Below, one piece after another: positions 22,801 to 34,613 of a stretch of 64,000 bases of DNA (position 1 is the first letter of the stretch; every line of letters starts with the position of its first letter). This DNA is from Druceiella hillmani (Eukaryota > Arthropoda > Insecta > Lepidoptera > Hepialidae): positions 8,424,001 through 8,488,000 of the forward strand of contig JAYKKI010000087.1 of the NCBI GenBank assembly GCA_039881145.1, given 5' to 3'. The notes beneath the pieces are model-generated. The model worked only from the letters and a program-made list of their open reading frames with translations. It did no database searches and had not been told where the DNA came from. The position numbers and the translations under genes were made by a program.

Positions 22801-24839
22801 CGTTTCCGGCAAATTTTTTTACTTATTTCGTTCCTGTCCTTTTGTAGTCAATTTACATGTAAAATTTAACAATTTGTGTTCATGTTTAGGTACCTAGCGT
22901 TTTACAGACACACCAGTGGCAACTAAGTTGAGAGGTTACATAAAGTAATTGATTGGGTGGCCAATATTTTAAACGCTCTTATATATTGTAATAGATAATA
23001 TATAAATATGTTACGTTTATTGTCATATTTACGTTTGAAACCATTGCAGTTTAGTAAAAATGCAAATTTCACTTATTGTTTTAAGGAAATTATATACAAG
23101 AAAAAGCCGTCAAAATTAATTATTAGGAAAAAATTCATGGATAAAAAATAACTCATATTAATATTTCCATATTTTTGATTGCTAAAACTTCTTTCACTAC
23201 TTTCACTTTTAATTAGAATTTGTTACCGTATTTTTAACAAACTTATAAATATGAATGGTGATAATAAAAGAAAAAGTTAAAAAAGTGATTAAAAAAATTT
23301 ACAAACTTTATCTGTATCAGATTCAATTGTGCCAAACTTCAAAATTAATTGTTAATCAAAATTTACAGTTTGTGAATGTTTTTATTTATTAGTTAATAAT
23401 TGCGAACAAACGCATTTCAGTAACGATGAAAATTTCACGGCATGTTAACCAAAAATACATGAAATTTGGAATAAGTAAAGAGGATTGTTAATCCATAAAA
23501 TCATAATTTAAAAATTTATACATCAAAAAATTAAGACTTAAATGTCATAATTTTTTTTTTTAATAACTCGTAAATTCATATTTTTTTCTCGTTTAATTCT
23601 TATTATTAACATTTCTGTTTAGATATTTACCGAGTACGTTAGCAATGAAAAATAAAGATATCTTTGAAAACAGTTTTATAAATAAATGTTTAAACAAAAT
23701 AACGACTGAGTTCAATTTTGCTAAATGAATAATTGTTTATGTTTAATTTTTAATGTGAAAAAATAACTAAGTTAGCATTTTTGTTATACTGAACTCGTAC
23801 CTCACTTTTTAAACATCAGAAGCAAATTTTCGAAATGTGAAACGATAGTTATAGTGTAGTAAATTTTAAAAATACCTGAAGAAATAGTAAATCGATATTT
23901 TATAGATTTCCAATATTGAAATGGAAATTAGCTGAAAAAAATGAATAGCTGCTGTAAATTTCATTAATTCTGACATTGTTTGCGATTCGAAGATTATGTT
24001 ATTAGTAAACATTAAATATTTGAATAATTTTTTTGAGCTGAAAACGAAAGGATATTATATAATCTGAGTAAGGACAAAACAAATATTGAGAGTGGAATAA
24101 TAATAGAAAAGGAAATATTGACACGCAGTTAGGAAAATAAAATAAAGAAAACATTGCATGTATTATAACTCACGGTCGCTGCCTTTTGTTGTTTTTATAT
24201 TATTCACCTAAACATTTACCGGAGCCGTTAATCTGAAACATATAAATAAAACTCATGCACCTATAAAGTCGCGAACGTTAGGCAATGCTTATGTCACGCA
24301 CCCAGCGAATAAAATTCAATATTTTCTTTACGATAAGGGTGTATATATTTTCACAAGAACAACTAATAATTGAGTTCGTTCCCAATATATTCCGAATAAA
24401 AACAGTAAATAAACTTTTAATTTATTTTTACCTATTGGAGTTCTACTCGTAATGCCTTCCAAGGCTTTTCTTCCGTATAATATTTTTTTAAGAATCTATA
24501 TTTTCTCCGTTGTTTTACATTTTCCTTCATAAAGTCTAAGAGAATAAAAATCACTATATACAAGGTTATCTTGAATTTAGTTTACTTTTAATTTCGTTCA
24601 GTGATTCTAAATTCGTCCGAAGAATAACATTACTACGTAATCTTACATCGATTTGCTTTGATAACTGCGACTCGATGACGGACTCTGTCAGGTAAATTAT
24701 TGAGACCGCCCAGAAATTATCAGGAACAGGATTTTCCGTGATTGACGAGAGGATTGGTTGTTTGACGTAATTAGTTTTAATATTACAAAAATATTAGTGT
24801 AAACGAAATAATCAGCAGCAAATAAAGAAGGTGAATCTA

Positions 24840-24840
<1 letters not shown>

Positions 24841-24870
<30 letters not shown>

Positions 24871-24877
24871 TATACAC

Positions 24878-24914
<37 letters not shown>

Positions 24915-24921
24915 TATACAC

Positions 24922-24963
<42 letters not shown>
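24841..24963. repeat. Compound (AT)n/(AC)n microsatellite
   Basis: Alternating purine-pyrimidine tract in which the block TATATATACACATGTATATA occurs twice about 43 bases apart, so a second-order duplication sits on top of the dinucleotide repeat. The 89-codon minus-strand frame over it (a YIYI run) is a repeat artefact. Confidence 0.95.
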
Positions 24964-24965
<2 letters not shown>

Positions 24966-25742
24966 TAGTGTGAGTTCCAGCCCTCTTATGCTTGGCTGAG
25001 TCGTTATTTATATAGAACTTATTTTATAACCGAAACAGCTCTTTTACAACCTGCGAGCTTGTCGAAACATCGCCATTCTTTGCAGGTATCCATATCGTCA
25101 CATTTTATACATTTTAATAAAATGAAGACGTTGACTGACAAAACTATTCGACTTATGACATATAATGTGCTACAGCACAGCACAGTACCGTCTAAACTGG
25201 ATTCGTCTTCCATTTTAATATGAGATCTTTTGAATGGAGCATTCAATTATGCGTTACCTATCAAGGCTTTTGGTCGACTAAATTCTTCTAGTTTTTATTT
25301 TTATTTTGGAGGGATGGAATTTTATTCTTTGTTCGTCGAAGATTTTTTTTAAATATCTATTGTAAAAAATAAATATCGTAAATCTTGGGAAGTTTAACAT
25401 GTTTGCAAATAGACTTTTGTGAGACACAATGTCGTGTTGTCGGGCAAGCAGATCATGCCACTTGCAAACAATACCCTTTCTCTCTGTTACATAATTTTTT
25501 TCATTGGGAAATATTTTGACCTCATTTTTGACTGCAGAATTTCTTCATTGCTGGTAGTTCTTTAGCCTTGATCAAGTAAATATTCAATTTCTATTTCCGT
25601 GTTGAGTCAGTATGCACCATATATCAAAAATTATTCTTTCGGAAAATTGTATCACTACCATTTATTTCTTTTAATTATTGCGTTTAGGTTTTTTTTCCCA
25701 CTAAATGCCGTATTTTTAGAAAAAACCCGAAATATTTTTTAA
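24964..25742. other. Spacer, nothing recognised
   Basis: AT-rich flank of the Ty3/gypsy element. The 75-codon minus-strand frame at 25019-25246 has no recognisable domain. I do not see the matching half of a target-site duplication here. Confidence 0.5.
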
Positions 25743-25917
25743 CGTTCTATTAACACGAGGATCGTTGTAGACTTTAAAAAAACAATTAAAGAGTTTGCAA
25801 TTATTATTATTTCAAATAATATATGCTACTAGTAAAAACTTTAGATTAAAAGAAATTCGGTAAATACTCTCTCGCAACCGGAATAAGTCTAGAACTGAGT
25901 TGAAAGTCTAGTGACTT
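25743..25917 (-). repeat. Left (3') LTR of the gypsy element
   Basis: Aligned to 32543-32717 at a constant offset of about 6800 bp. The best-conserved blocks are AAGTCTAGAACTGAGTT (25885-25901), ATATGCTACTAGTA (25821-25834) and TTGCAA..GGAA/AAGTC near 25874. Similarity fades beyond each end, giving an LTR of about 175 bp. The strong divergence marks an old insertion. Confidence 0.78.
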
Positions 25918-26034
25918 TTATATATATTAAAAACAATCAAGAACAGAAAGCTGAGCTGAAGAACTATTTGTAGTTTATGAATGAATACACCTCTTTGTTC
26001 CCTAAAGACCTTGGTTAGTATTATTTTAAATACC

Positions 26035-26165
26035 TATTAGAAAGAACAAAGGAATGTTTCCTACATAATGGGAACATAGCCTTCTATTATGATTTACTGT
26101 TATTAAAAAGAACAAAAGAATCGGTCACTATATCAAGAAAACATAGCCTTCTACTGTTTCTACAG
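26035..26165. repeat. 67-bp tandem duplication
   Basis: Two diverged copies with AAAGAACAAAGGAAT/AAAGAACAAAAGAAT and AACATAGCCTTCTA in each, offset 66-67 bp. It lies in the noncoding 3' part of the gypsy element, between the integrase remnant and the left LTR. Confidence 0.8.
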
Positions 26166-26570
26166 CGTCATTATGTTGGAGCTATTAAAGGTGTATAACA
26201 GCTCCCCGCGATAAATAAACTTACGCGATTAAAGCGCGAAGATTGATTTAAAATTCGAAGTTTTTTTTAAAAGTATGGTTCTATACCATCCAATTTAGGA
26301 TTTTCAGCCAGATTTTAAATATTTATTAAGCCATGGATATAACAGAATTCTACAGGTACAGGAAACTCCATAGCTTTAGGCAAATATCTTAAGCTATCGA
26401 CTAATTCATGAAAGGATTGCTTAGTATTAAGGATTGATGGTTGCTAGGTATTGTTTTAACAAATAATATGGCGTTAATTATATCATCTCTTTTAAAAGAT
26501 AGAGTAAGCAAACTGGTTTCTAAAATATGAAATATTTCATTAATTCCAGATTTAATTGAAGATTATCAGT

Positions 26571-26575
<5 letters not shown>

Positions 26576-26620
<45 letters not shown>
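26576..26620. repeat. (AT)n microsatellite
   Basis: Uninterrupted AT tract inside the 3' part of the gypsy element. Confidence 0.97.
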
Positions 26621-26622
<2 letters not shown>

Positions 26623-26999
26623 GATAAATGATAATTCAAACAACATCGCTACTCAAACTCTTCTTCCTTACAGTTTACTAAAATAATGATTTTGCTAAAA
26701 TTAGAGATTGTTGATTTTACATTAAAATATTTTTTTTTCAAGGAAAGTTAAATTTCTATTATTATTTTGCAACCTTTTATTAGCATTATTATATTTTATA
26801 GCATGTTCTTGGCCTAATGTGCCAAAAATATGTTTGAAAGCGATATCTACGAATCAATCATCTATAAATCACGCAGAACTTTATCCACTGTTACGGATAA
26901 TTTGATCTCGAAAAAATGGAGCTTTATGTATCGGCGAATAATTAAGATTACCGACGAATTATTTCCACTAATTTTAATAACTTTACATCGACCTTTTCA

Positions 27000-29900
27000 T
27001 ATTGAGGGGAGATCTTTGAAAGTCCTTAGGGGCGTGATTTTCCTGGTGTTAGGATCCAGATGATTTCGAATTTGGACAGTGAAGGATTTTTCAAAAATGA
27101 AGAATTTTTCGTAAGAGGTGGAGGTATGTTTAGGAATAAATAGGGTGAGTGAACTTTCAGGTCGTAGTCCAAGGCCGTGAGCAGACAAATCTTTAAATTT
27201 GTCAGTAAGATAATTTGGGCTTTGAGGATTTTTTAATGTATTAAAAAGAAGTATAAGTACGTGAAGTTGGGTTCTATCGTAATAAGCTTCAGAAAAGTTT
27301 TTAGATTTTAATATATTTTTGATCGCCTTCTCGCAAAAATACCTTGAATGATGTTGAAGGATACGGACATAACCAGGATAGAAAGCACTTAAGGCTGTAT
27401 CATACATATATAAATAATATATAAGGCTGTATCATACATATAAAAATATATAATCCAGGATATAAAGTTTGTGCCCATATGAAAGCATCTAAGTGGAATA
27501 GTTTCTAATAAAATGAGTATTATTAGTATTGTACCGCCATATGGACATATGGTGGTTTATATGTGGGTAAAGCGGACCCATTTGCTTTGGTTTCTGTCCA
27601 CGTAAGACTTCAAATTTTCTTGTAATGTCGAGTGGCTTCGCTCTAATGCTTCTTGAGTCTGTAGACGATAGGGAGAGGGTCCTAGTTGTTTAATCTTGAG
27701 AAAACTACAAGTTTACTTGAAAAGGTAGGCAGTGAAATTCTTGTCTTGGACTGTAAGAATGAATTTAGGAATGCCAATTAGAAAGATGAAATGAACCAGA
27801 CACTCGTAGGTTTCATCTGCTAGTCGAGAATTTGGTAAGATCGTCCCGTAATGTTAACATATATTTAAGTTTGGCGTTGCCTTATTCTGGTAAAAGACCG
27901 ACTATGTAGAGTCTAATATGCTCGAAAGGTATATTATAAATGGTGGTTATTTGCCGTGCTCCAACACGGGTAATTCTTCTAAGAGTCTTGTTTGTTTGGC
28001 ATGGTAATCACTTTCTTATACAATTTTCTATATCGCTTCGCACATTTGGCCCATAGCATTTTCCTTGAATTATTTTTAACATACGAGTAGGATCCAAATG
28101 TCGACCGTGTCTGTTAAAACCACGAAATTTGATCGGAAAGTCGTGGTTTTCTTAAGAATTTTTGCGAGTTAGCTTAATGAGGGGATAGGCAGCTTTGTTA
28201 TAATGAATGTTAATAATAATTCTTGTGTTATGAAATAAACAGAGAATAATTTTTTTATATTTTATAACATCTGTGTTTGTCAAAAGCGCTTTTAAAGTTT
28301 TGTTATTGCTATTTCGTTGTTATGGTAATTTATAGTAATTATTATTTAATTTTCCAAATTTTTTTATAAATATATTGAAATAAGCATTCATCGAAATGAT
28401 AAACCTTTGTGAAGGGGAAATAAAATAATTTGCTTTATGAATTAAATGAAACGAATGTAGTCTTTCCCAATCTTTCTTCGGAATTATGTCATGAGCATTT
28501 TCTGGATTACTAATTATTTCTTATACATAGTGGTTGGATTTGTCTAGGTCAATGACTGTTGGGATGATCATTATTTTGAATGAACTTTTAAATACAAGTT
28601 CGTTATGTTCTTTAATTATAACGTTGGAGTTGAAGTTTTCGTCAGATGTCTTTTTAAAAAATTCTGAATTGCTACTAATCGAATTTATAAATTCTAGCGG
28701 GTGTCAAATTTTTAGAGTTGCATTCGGATGATTCAGTGTTTTTAATAAGACTTTCTTCATACACTCCCACCCACCGTGGTGAATAGTGATTAATTCAGCG
28801 GCTAGGTCCTGAATTTGAATTGGATTTCCAGTCAAAGGGGATAATGCGTCTCTATTGCAATTTATTTTACCTTTCTTGAATTTAATTTCATTATCGTACT
28901 CATCAAATTCGAGACATCGAGCCATCTCACTAGTCTGGATCCAGAATTTTTACAATTAAATGGCCACTTAAGAGGTTTATGATCGGTAATCATTTTAAAA
29001 CGGTGTTCTAATAGATAAGGACGGAAGTTTTAGTTCCGAATATAACGGTTAAGCATTCCTTGTCTGTGGTGCTGAATTTGCACTCTCCTTTATTGAGCGT
29101 CCCGTGAAGCATAAGTGATTAGCTTATAATTGTCGGTATCTCCTTGAGATAGAATGGTGTTAATAGGGCAATTGGGTGCGTCACAGGTAAGTGTGAACGG
29201 TTTTATGAAGTACGGATAAATAAGCAAGGGAGCGGATGTAAGTTTCAAGAAATTATGAAATGATTTCATATCCTTCAAACAAGCTCGTCAGGAAAATCTT
29301 TGACTGTTGATCTTATCGGGATTTCATAAAACACCTTCGTCACTAATAATGTGACTGAGGTAAGCTACATCTTTTCTGAAGAATTCACACTTTTCTGGCT
29401 GGAGCTTCAAGTCGAATTCGCGAAGCCTGGTAAATATGAAGGAGAGATTTTTTAACATAAGAATAGACTACAATATTTTCAAGGTAAACACAGCGGATAA
29501 GAGCAAGTCGGTATAGGTATGTATTCAAGAGCCATTTAAAAGTGGCGGTGCATTTTTAAGACAAATGGCATTCTATTAAACTGAAATTTACCCTGAGTTA
29601 TACTTAATGCTGTTTTGGTGTATCTTTACGAGATATCAAAACTTAATGAAAACCACTAGCCATATTTAGCCCATAAAATATTTACTTTTTCCTAGCTGGT
29701 CGAGAATTTGGGATATTTGTGGAATAGTATATGTTTTGCCCATAATAATATCGTTAAGTTTTCTGTAGTCGACCACGATACGCCATTAACGTTGGCCGGA
29801 AGCGTCTAATTTTTTCCATACGGGGTATGACTATACAAATGGGTATACAAATGGATGAAGACTAAGGTGATAAAGAGGGCGTAAACGTATTTTGACTAAG

Positions 29901-30255
29901 TATTTTATTAACCTGAGATTCCACTTCTTTCTTATGACCCTGTAGGAACATATACGATTCCGTGTGAATTGGAATGTCAGCTGTAATTTTTGTTTGATAT
30001 TTAACAGCTGTAGTAAATAAAGATTAGGTCATCATTGAGTAGGTGAAAAATGTCGAAATTTTGGGAGCTTAATTCAAATATGGACTCACTTTCTTCGCTG
30101 TTTATATAGAAAACTCTGAGTAGTCCAAGAATTTCTGGTATTTTTTCAACAACATCCGAGTTCTGAATATAACAGATTGAATTATATTCGATAGGCTCTA
30201 GAGCGAGTTTGAGATCAGACTTTAGACTTATGGTTTCTTCATGCACTTTTATCAT
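27000..30255 (-). pseudogene. Ty3/gypsy pol remnant (linker, reverse transcriptase, RNase H, integrase)
   Basis: Order along the minus strand. About 30.25-30.0 kb: a linker with FYINSEESESIFELSS, like the segment before RT in gypsy pol. 30.0-29.85 kb: RT entry block (ITADIPI, GHKKEVESQVNKIL). 29.78 kb: VVDYRKLNDIIMGKTYTIPQ. 29.65 kb: MASGFH. About 29.48 kb: YLENIVVYS where active enzymes have YLDDIVVYS. 29.4 kb: KCEFFRKDVAYL. 29.28-28.93 kb: RNase H with TLTCDAP, ECLTVI and TDHKPLKW. About 28.1-28.0 kb: an integrase zinc-finger remnant (RHGRHLDPTR, CQTNK). 27.93 kb: FEHIRLYIVG where SLDIVG is expected, so the first integrase Asp is lost. About 27.65 kb: QEALERSHSTL keeps the catalytic Glu. 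27.4-27.0 kb: the C-terminal part, a 136-codon open stretch. Many stops and frameshifts; non-functional. Confidence 0.88.
27391..27442. repeat. 20-bp direct duplication
   Basis: AAGGCTGTATCATACATATA at 27391-27410 and again at 27423-27442, within the integrase remnant. It adds to the disruption of the frame. Confidence 0.9.
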
Positions 30256-31029
30256 GCAACTTGCTACTAATAGAAATTGGGAAAGGTGCTGGTAGGCAAT
30301 AATACTTTCTTCGGACTCAGGATTTTTAACTGAACACTATGTAACAGTTCCTGTTGGCGGGGCTAACGGCTAATGTGTAAGATGGTTCGTGAGAGACAAT
30401 TCTATAGTGTATTTACCTAATTCTATTAATTAATATTGTTATAGTTAATTCGTTAATTGTATTTAATTAGTAAGTCGTTACCTATAATTTCGTTATAGGG
30501 TAGGCTTATTGATCTTTTATCGTTATTTTGCATCCTGTGATTTTGAGGTTGCTTATACCAACGGACAGGATGTTGGTTTCGTATGAGTGATGATTTATTT
30601 CGTTTTAATCATAAACTTGAGTTATGAGTTTTTAGTTTAATTTACCGTGTTTTTGGGACTGGCCACTCTATCTGTTGGCATTTTTAAGTAAACGTTTATG
30701 TTGTCGTATCTTTGGAACTGGCTAACGTGTCGGTTGGTATTTGTTATATAATGGTTTGTTAGGGAGTTTATTATTCGCAGTGATTAAGTGGTTTTCGCCG
30801 ATTTTTGATCTACCGTGATTTCGGGGCTAGTTACTCTATCCGTTGATAGAGTTTGATAAAATAGGGATAATGAATATTTTGGATAAGCTTTATCTCAAGT
30901 GAGATATTAGTTCGTTTATATGATTTTCGGAAGTGTTCATATTTATGTTTTAATCATCTTGAATGTTTGTTTCGACAAAATTCACTCGCGGCGTGTTTCA
31001 GATTAAATAGAGCGTTATTAATAGTATTA
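30256..31029 (-). other. Gypsy gag-to-pol junction, protease region not recognisable
   Basis: By position the aspartic protease should lie here, but I cannot find a DTG/DSG active-site triad in any minus-strand frame. The stretch contains three degenerate copies of a short sequence (TGGGACTGGCCACTCTATC and relatives near 30656, 30715 and 30824). On the minus strand these encode PTDRVASPK-like peptides. The first and third are in the same frame and the second is shifted. This may be a repeated peptide in the original polyprotein, or a later duplication. Confidence 0.5.
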
Positions 31030-31831
31030 AACTTATCATTGTTTTATTTGCATAAACGAAATACTTCGATAGTGTGACCTGTCTTTTTACAATAGCGATA
31101 TATAATTGGGTTAAGTTGAGAATCGAATTTAGGCTGATCAGAGTTAGTTGGCTTTGAATTTGTCCTGTTTGTGTAGATTTTAAATTATGCTGGCTTTAGA
31201 CTTAAGAAACAATTTTGAATTTTTCTTCATATCATATGTATAAAACTATATATTATCCAATTTATAGTTTTGTTGGGGGTTCTAGGGTCTCGGCATCAAG
31301 TCATATTAGAAATTGTTGGGCCACCCCCAAAAAATAAAACCCCATAGTAAAAGTGTCAAGTACAAAATCTTCTATGGCTGCTAGGCGGCCCTTTAGTTCG
31401 GCTATAACTATGTTTGAAATCATTGCTTCTGTTGAAAGTTTTGAGAGGCATGTTTCTACATGTAATGAAAACTGGTTTATTGATTCAGTATAGTTTTATC
31501 AGCCATCGTTCAGGTTTATAAGCAAGTGAGCATAATGTTTGAGCTACCCAAATTGATTTCTTAAAAATTCATTTTGTTCAGTCCAAGTATCGAACGCTTT
31601 GATAGAGCAGGCTACCGCTGCCTTGCCCCGCATTTGTCTAAGAATAAATTTAAAAATGATTTCCTCGCACTAAGCAAAAGCTAAAGTAACTAATTTGCCG
31701 CAATTTGTTAAAAATGCGTTTAGGTTTTCTTTTGAATCATCGTATGGTTTTACAAACTGAATATTAGGAGGAATAAGATCCGAATTAATTTTTACGTCTG
31801 CGCCCTTAACGTTTCCTTTTTCTCGGGACAT
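31030..31831 (-). pseudogene. Ty3/gypsy gag remnant
   Basis: The minus-strand start codon is at 31831-31829 and the product begins MSREKGNVKGADVKINSDL. It continues with IQFVKPYDDSKENLNAFL and TNCGKLVTLA, the style of the amphipathic capsid N-terminus in insect gypsy Gag proteins. Stops appear from about 50 codons on, but the reading can be followed through RQMRGKAAVAC, FDTWTEQNEFLRNQFG and HVETCLSKLSTEAMI to about 31.4 kb. Near 31.1 kb YRYCKKTGHTIEVF looks like a decayed CCHC zinc knuckle (nucleic-acid binding): one Cys and the His remain, and the first and last Cys are Tyr and Phe. Non-functional. A frame just downstream of the leader supports the element's minus orientation. Confidence 0.78.
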
Positions 31832-32533
31832 TAATAATTAGTGTTCATGGAATGGAGCAGCATCTACAGTAACAATACACTTGATAAAGTATTGCTTTAT
31901 TGTTATAAATTAATAATGATATTAATACGAAGCTATTGCTGAAGAAGCTATTTGCTTTTAGTTATAGATACAATTTTAAAAATGAACTTAAGGCGAGAAT
32001 AAATACTAACATATAAGTAATGTAAAAGTAAATCTTTGTTACAATTATTATGAAATTACAAAGTCAGATATATAGGTTAAATAATAAAAAGGATTATGGT
32101 AATTTTGAAATATAGCACAAAGTTAAATAAATTAAATGGTACAAACAATACAATATAAGTTATAAAATTAAGTTTTTAAATCGTTTACAATAATATGATG
32201 TTCTTTCCTTGCAATGGAGAGTATGTAAAACAGATGCACTCGGTGCTGGACTCCCAGACAGATTCAGGAAGGAAGCGCGCTGCTGGTGTTGGCTGCTTAA
32301 TATTACTTACTGCACAGTGGGCAGCTCTGCTTCGGGTTTTCGAACTGAAGTGTGACAGTTGTACGTCGATATTATTTGGAATGGAGTTCCAATGGTGAAG
32401 ATGATAAATAGTTATCAGCGTCGCGGCGGCGATATAATAGAATTTTATGTCAATTTTCGGTTTTTCGCTGTCATATTTAAAAACAAAATTAAGGTTATTT
32501 GAGGCGTTTCCCGGATTTTGGACATTCCTTTAA

Positions 32534-32542
32534 GCTGCCACC
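32534..32542 (-). other. Primer-binding-site-like motif of the gypsy element
   Basis: The minus strand reads GGTGGCAGC directly after the inferred end of the right LTR (…AATATATT). A TGGTGGCAGC-type site next to the 5' LTR is frequent among insect gypsy elements and would pair with the 3' end of a host tRNA. It fixes the LTR's inner edge. The leader from 32533 to 31832 follows and is GC-richer around 32.2-32.45 kb. Confidence 0.6.
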
Positions 32543-32717
32543 AATATATTAAAGTGATAAACGTCTTAGATTATAGAAAAACAATTTAAAAAATTACAAT
32601 TACTTTTATTTAAAATAATATATGCTACTAGTAGAAATTTTGATCCGTTTTGGAACTTCGTAATTACCTGCTTGCAACGGAAGTAAGTCTAGAACTGAGT
32701 TAAAAGTCTCTTGGCTA
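32543..32717 (-). repeat. Right (5') LTR of the gypsy element
   Basis: Partner of 25743-25917. The inner edge is set by the GGTGGCAGC motif; the outer edge near 32717 is where similarity to the left LTR stops. It should hold the element's promoter, but no motif can be picked out with confidence in such AT-rich sequence. Confidence 0.78.
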
Positions 32718-34565
32718 TTTCAATTGTTATATGGGGTGCAGTTGAAAAAGTGTTTAAACCGTGTTCGTTCAATCTGGAATATGGGACGAGGGAGGAATAG
32801 ACTGTTCGTACATCAACGTACAGCCGTTAGCATTCTTACTGTTATCTTACGATTTATTTTGTCATTCAAAACAAAGAGCAATATAAAATTGCAGACGTTT
32901 AAACTTCAACGCCAAGTTGCAAGAAATCAAAGATGTGGATGATGGTCTCACGTTCTCTTGCAAATTTTTGTTTGAACCCTGGTTGCACTGCATAGTTTTG
33001 ATAGGTTCAAATTCCGATTATCAATTTTACATCACTTTTTGGTTTTAATTCTCATCCATAAATGTCGAAAATATCCAGGACATAAAAAAACCCTGTACCG
33101 TAATTAGTGGAATTGTTATAGTGTCATTTTTAACAGTATCAAATGCCATACGTTCACAGGGATTTATCTCATATTGTAAGCCGAAATGAAAACAATTCAA
33201 TTTCCCATATTAACTTACATTTATTTATTTTTATTCAGAATATAACAAAGTATATGAAATTCATTCCCATGCCTGATGATCATTCAGAAACAGGAAATTG
33301 GTTCAGTAGGAATTATGTCCAAAATATTTTGCTCTGATTTAGTATGAGAGTAAAAATAAATATTAAAATGTATCTTTGGTTCCATGTTGGTAATTTCAAA
33401 GGGAAAAAACACTTCATTAAGTCTATATACCCCTAGAAGTCTTATTGAAATAAGTCTTTTTTTACGTAAAACGTGAACAAAACAAATTTTGGATTTATTT
33501 TGAAATAAACCTTTTTGAAACTGGGATAACAAATATTCTAAATGTTGATCCAAGGTTATATCTATTTACTGTTAGGAACTACATTGAGATCGCTTAATTA
33601 AAGTTTGTTTGATAGTCGGACAAAAATCTAGACACACAGACAGAAAAGAAATCATCGAAAAGTAAGCTCATCGAGCTTGGACACGTTCGACGTCTTGACG
33701 TTTGCGGGCAAGTAGCATAGTAAATAGATAGGTAAGTACACACAGATACATAGAAAGTCACGAAGCCTCTTTTTTATGCATGCTAATTCATAACTGCGAC
33801 ATTGGTCAAGTAATTTGAAGGATTTTTTCGATATAAATCTAACCTTTAGCAAAGTTAGAGTACAGTGATAGAGTCAGAAGGCGATGTCAGGAACTGTTTA
33901 TTAATGAGAAGTAAAACTCATTAGGTTTGGACTTGTTTCACTTGATTTGACTTAGACACGGAAGTAAGAATGTGAATAGATACATCAGTTTATGCGGATA
34001 TGTACAAAAATATAAAACTATTAAGAAATACCTCAGTAGGTAGGTGGGCAAGTAAGTAAGTAAGTATCTACAGGTATATGCAAAGCTATACATTTTATAA
34101 AAACAATTTTGTGCATATTTCTAAAAAACTTAAACTTAGCGCAAACAACTTCATTTATAGATTTTAACTAAAGTACTTTGACAGATTGTTTACCAAATAG
34201 TTATTGGCTAATTTTTTGGTGATCGAAAATTACTTTTTACCGTCATTCGTTATTTTTACTATAGTTTTCTCACGTGATTATAGATTTCTGGTTTTTCAAA
34301 ATATAATTCAGAAACTAAATATTGCCGGCAACGTTTTAAGAAAATGTAGATATTAATTGACCTTTCGTCAATTTACATGTAAAAAAACTATAGAATTGGC
34401 CTATTTGCATTTTAAAATTGTTTAAAAAAATACATAAAGAAAATGAAAAAACACACAAACATTGTTTTGTGAAATTTTGCCTGTTTGCCTTTCCGTCTGT
34501 TTTCCATTTGTTTGAACACGCATAGCATAAACATTTCTGGCAACATGTAGATGAAGATTTGTTTT

Positions 34566-34613
34566 TAAATATTGGAACTATTAAAGTTCTTACTTTAATA
34601 GTTCCAATATTTA
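34566..34613. repeat. Perfect 22-bp inverted repeat (hairpin)
   Basis: Arms at 34566-34587 and 34592-34613 are exact complements around a 4-nt loop TCTT. The arm includes ATTGGAACTATTAAAGT. Its stem and tight loop are longer than expected by chance. Nothing around it suggests a transposon. Confidence 0.87.

Larger units (their letters stand above)
18074..24840. other. AT-rich spacer with one GC-richer patch, no gene recognised
   Basis: 18090-18500 is markedly richer in G+C than its surroundings and may belong to the same old transposon. The 89-codon plus-strand frame at 18316-18585 lies in it (ADRRAELRSPQF near its start) but I recognise no domain. A 92-codon plus-strand frame at 20472-20750 also lacks a recognisable domain, though its composition is less biased than that of its neighbours. 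Short local duplications at 19.6-19.9 kb are listed separately. The rest is AT-rich with frequent homopolymer runs. Confidence 0.5.
25743..32717 (-). mobile_element. Decayed Ty3/gypsy LTR retrotransposon
   Basis: A full-length but dead element of about 7 kb, read right to left. Order: right (5') LTR at 32543-32717; primer-binding-like site; a ~700-bp leader; gag remnant starting at 31831; spacer and protease-linker region; pol with reverse transcriptase, RNase H and integrase down to about 27.0 kb; an AT-rich tail; and the left (3') LTR at 25743-25917. The order RT, RNase H, integrase defines Ty3/gypsy as against Copia. Many stops and frameshifts, diverged LTRs and an (AT)n expansion inside the 3' tail show an old insertion. 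No envelope-like gene is visible between integrase and the left LTR. Element ends are approximate because I see no clean target-site duplication. Confidence 0.88.

Noticed and set aside
24697..24966. 89-codon minus-strand frame
   Set aside because: Mostly a YIYI run translated from the AT microsatellite.
28534..28731. Plus-strand frame inside the gypsy element
   Set aside because: Opposite-strand shadow of the pol remnant.
25743..32717. An endogenous retrovirus-like (errantivirus) element with an envelope gene
   Set aside because: No envelope-like frame is visible between integrase and the left LTR. The region there is AT-rich and contains a tandem duplication and an (AT)n tract.
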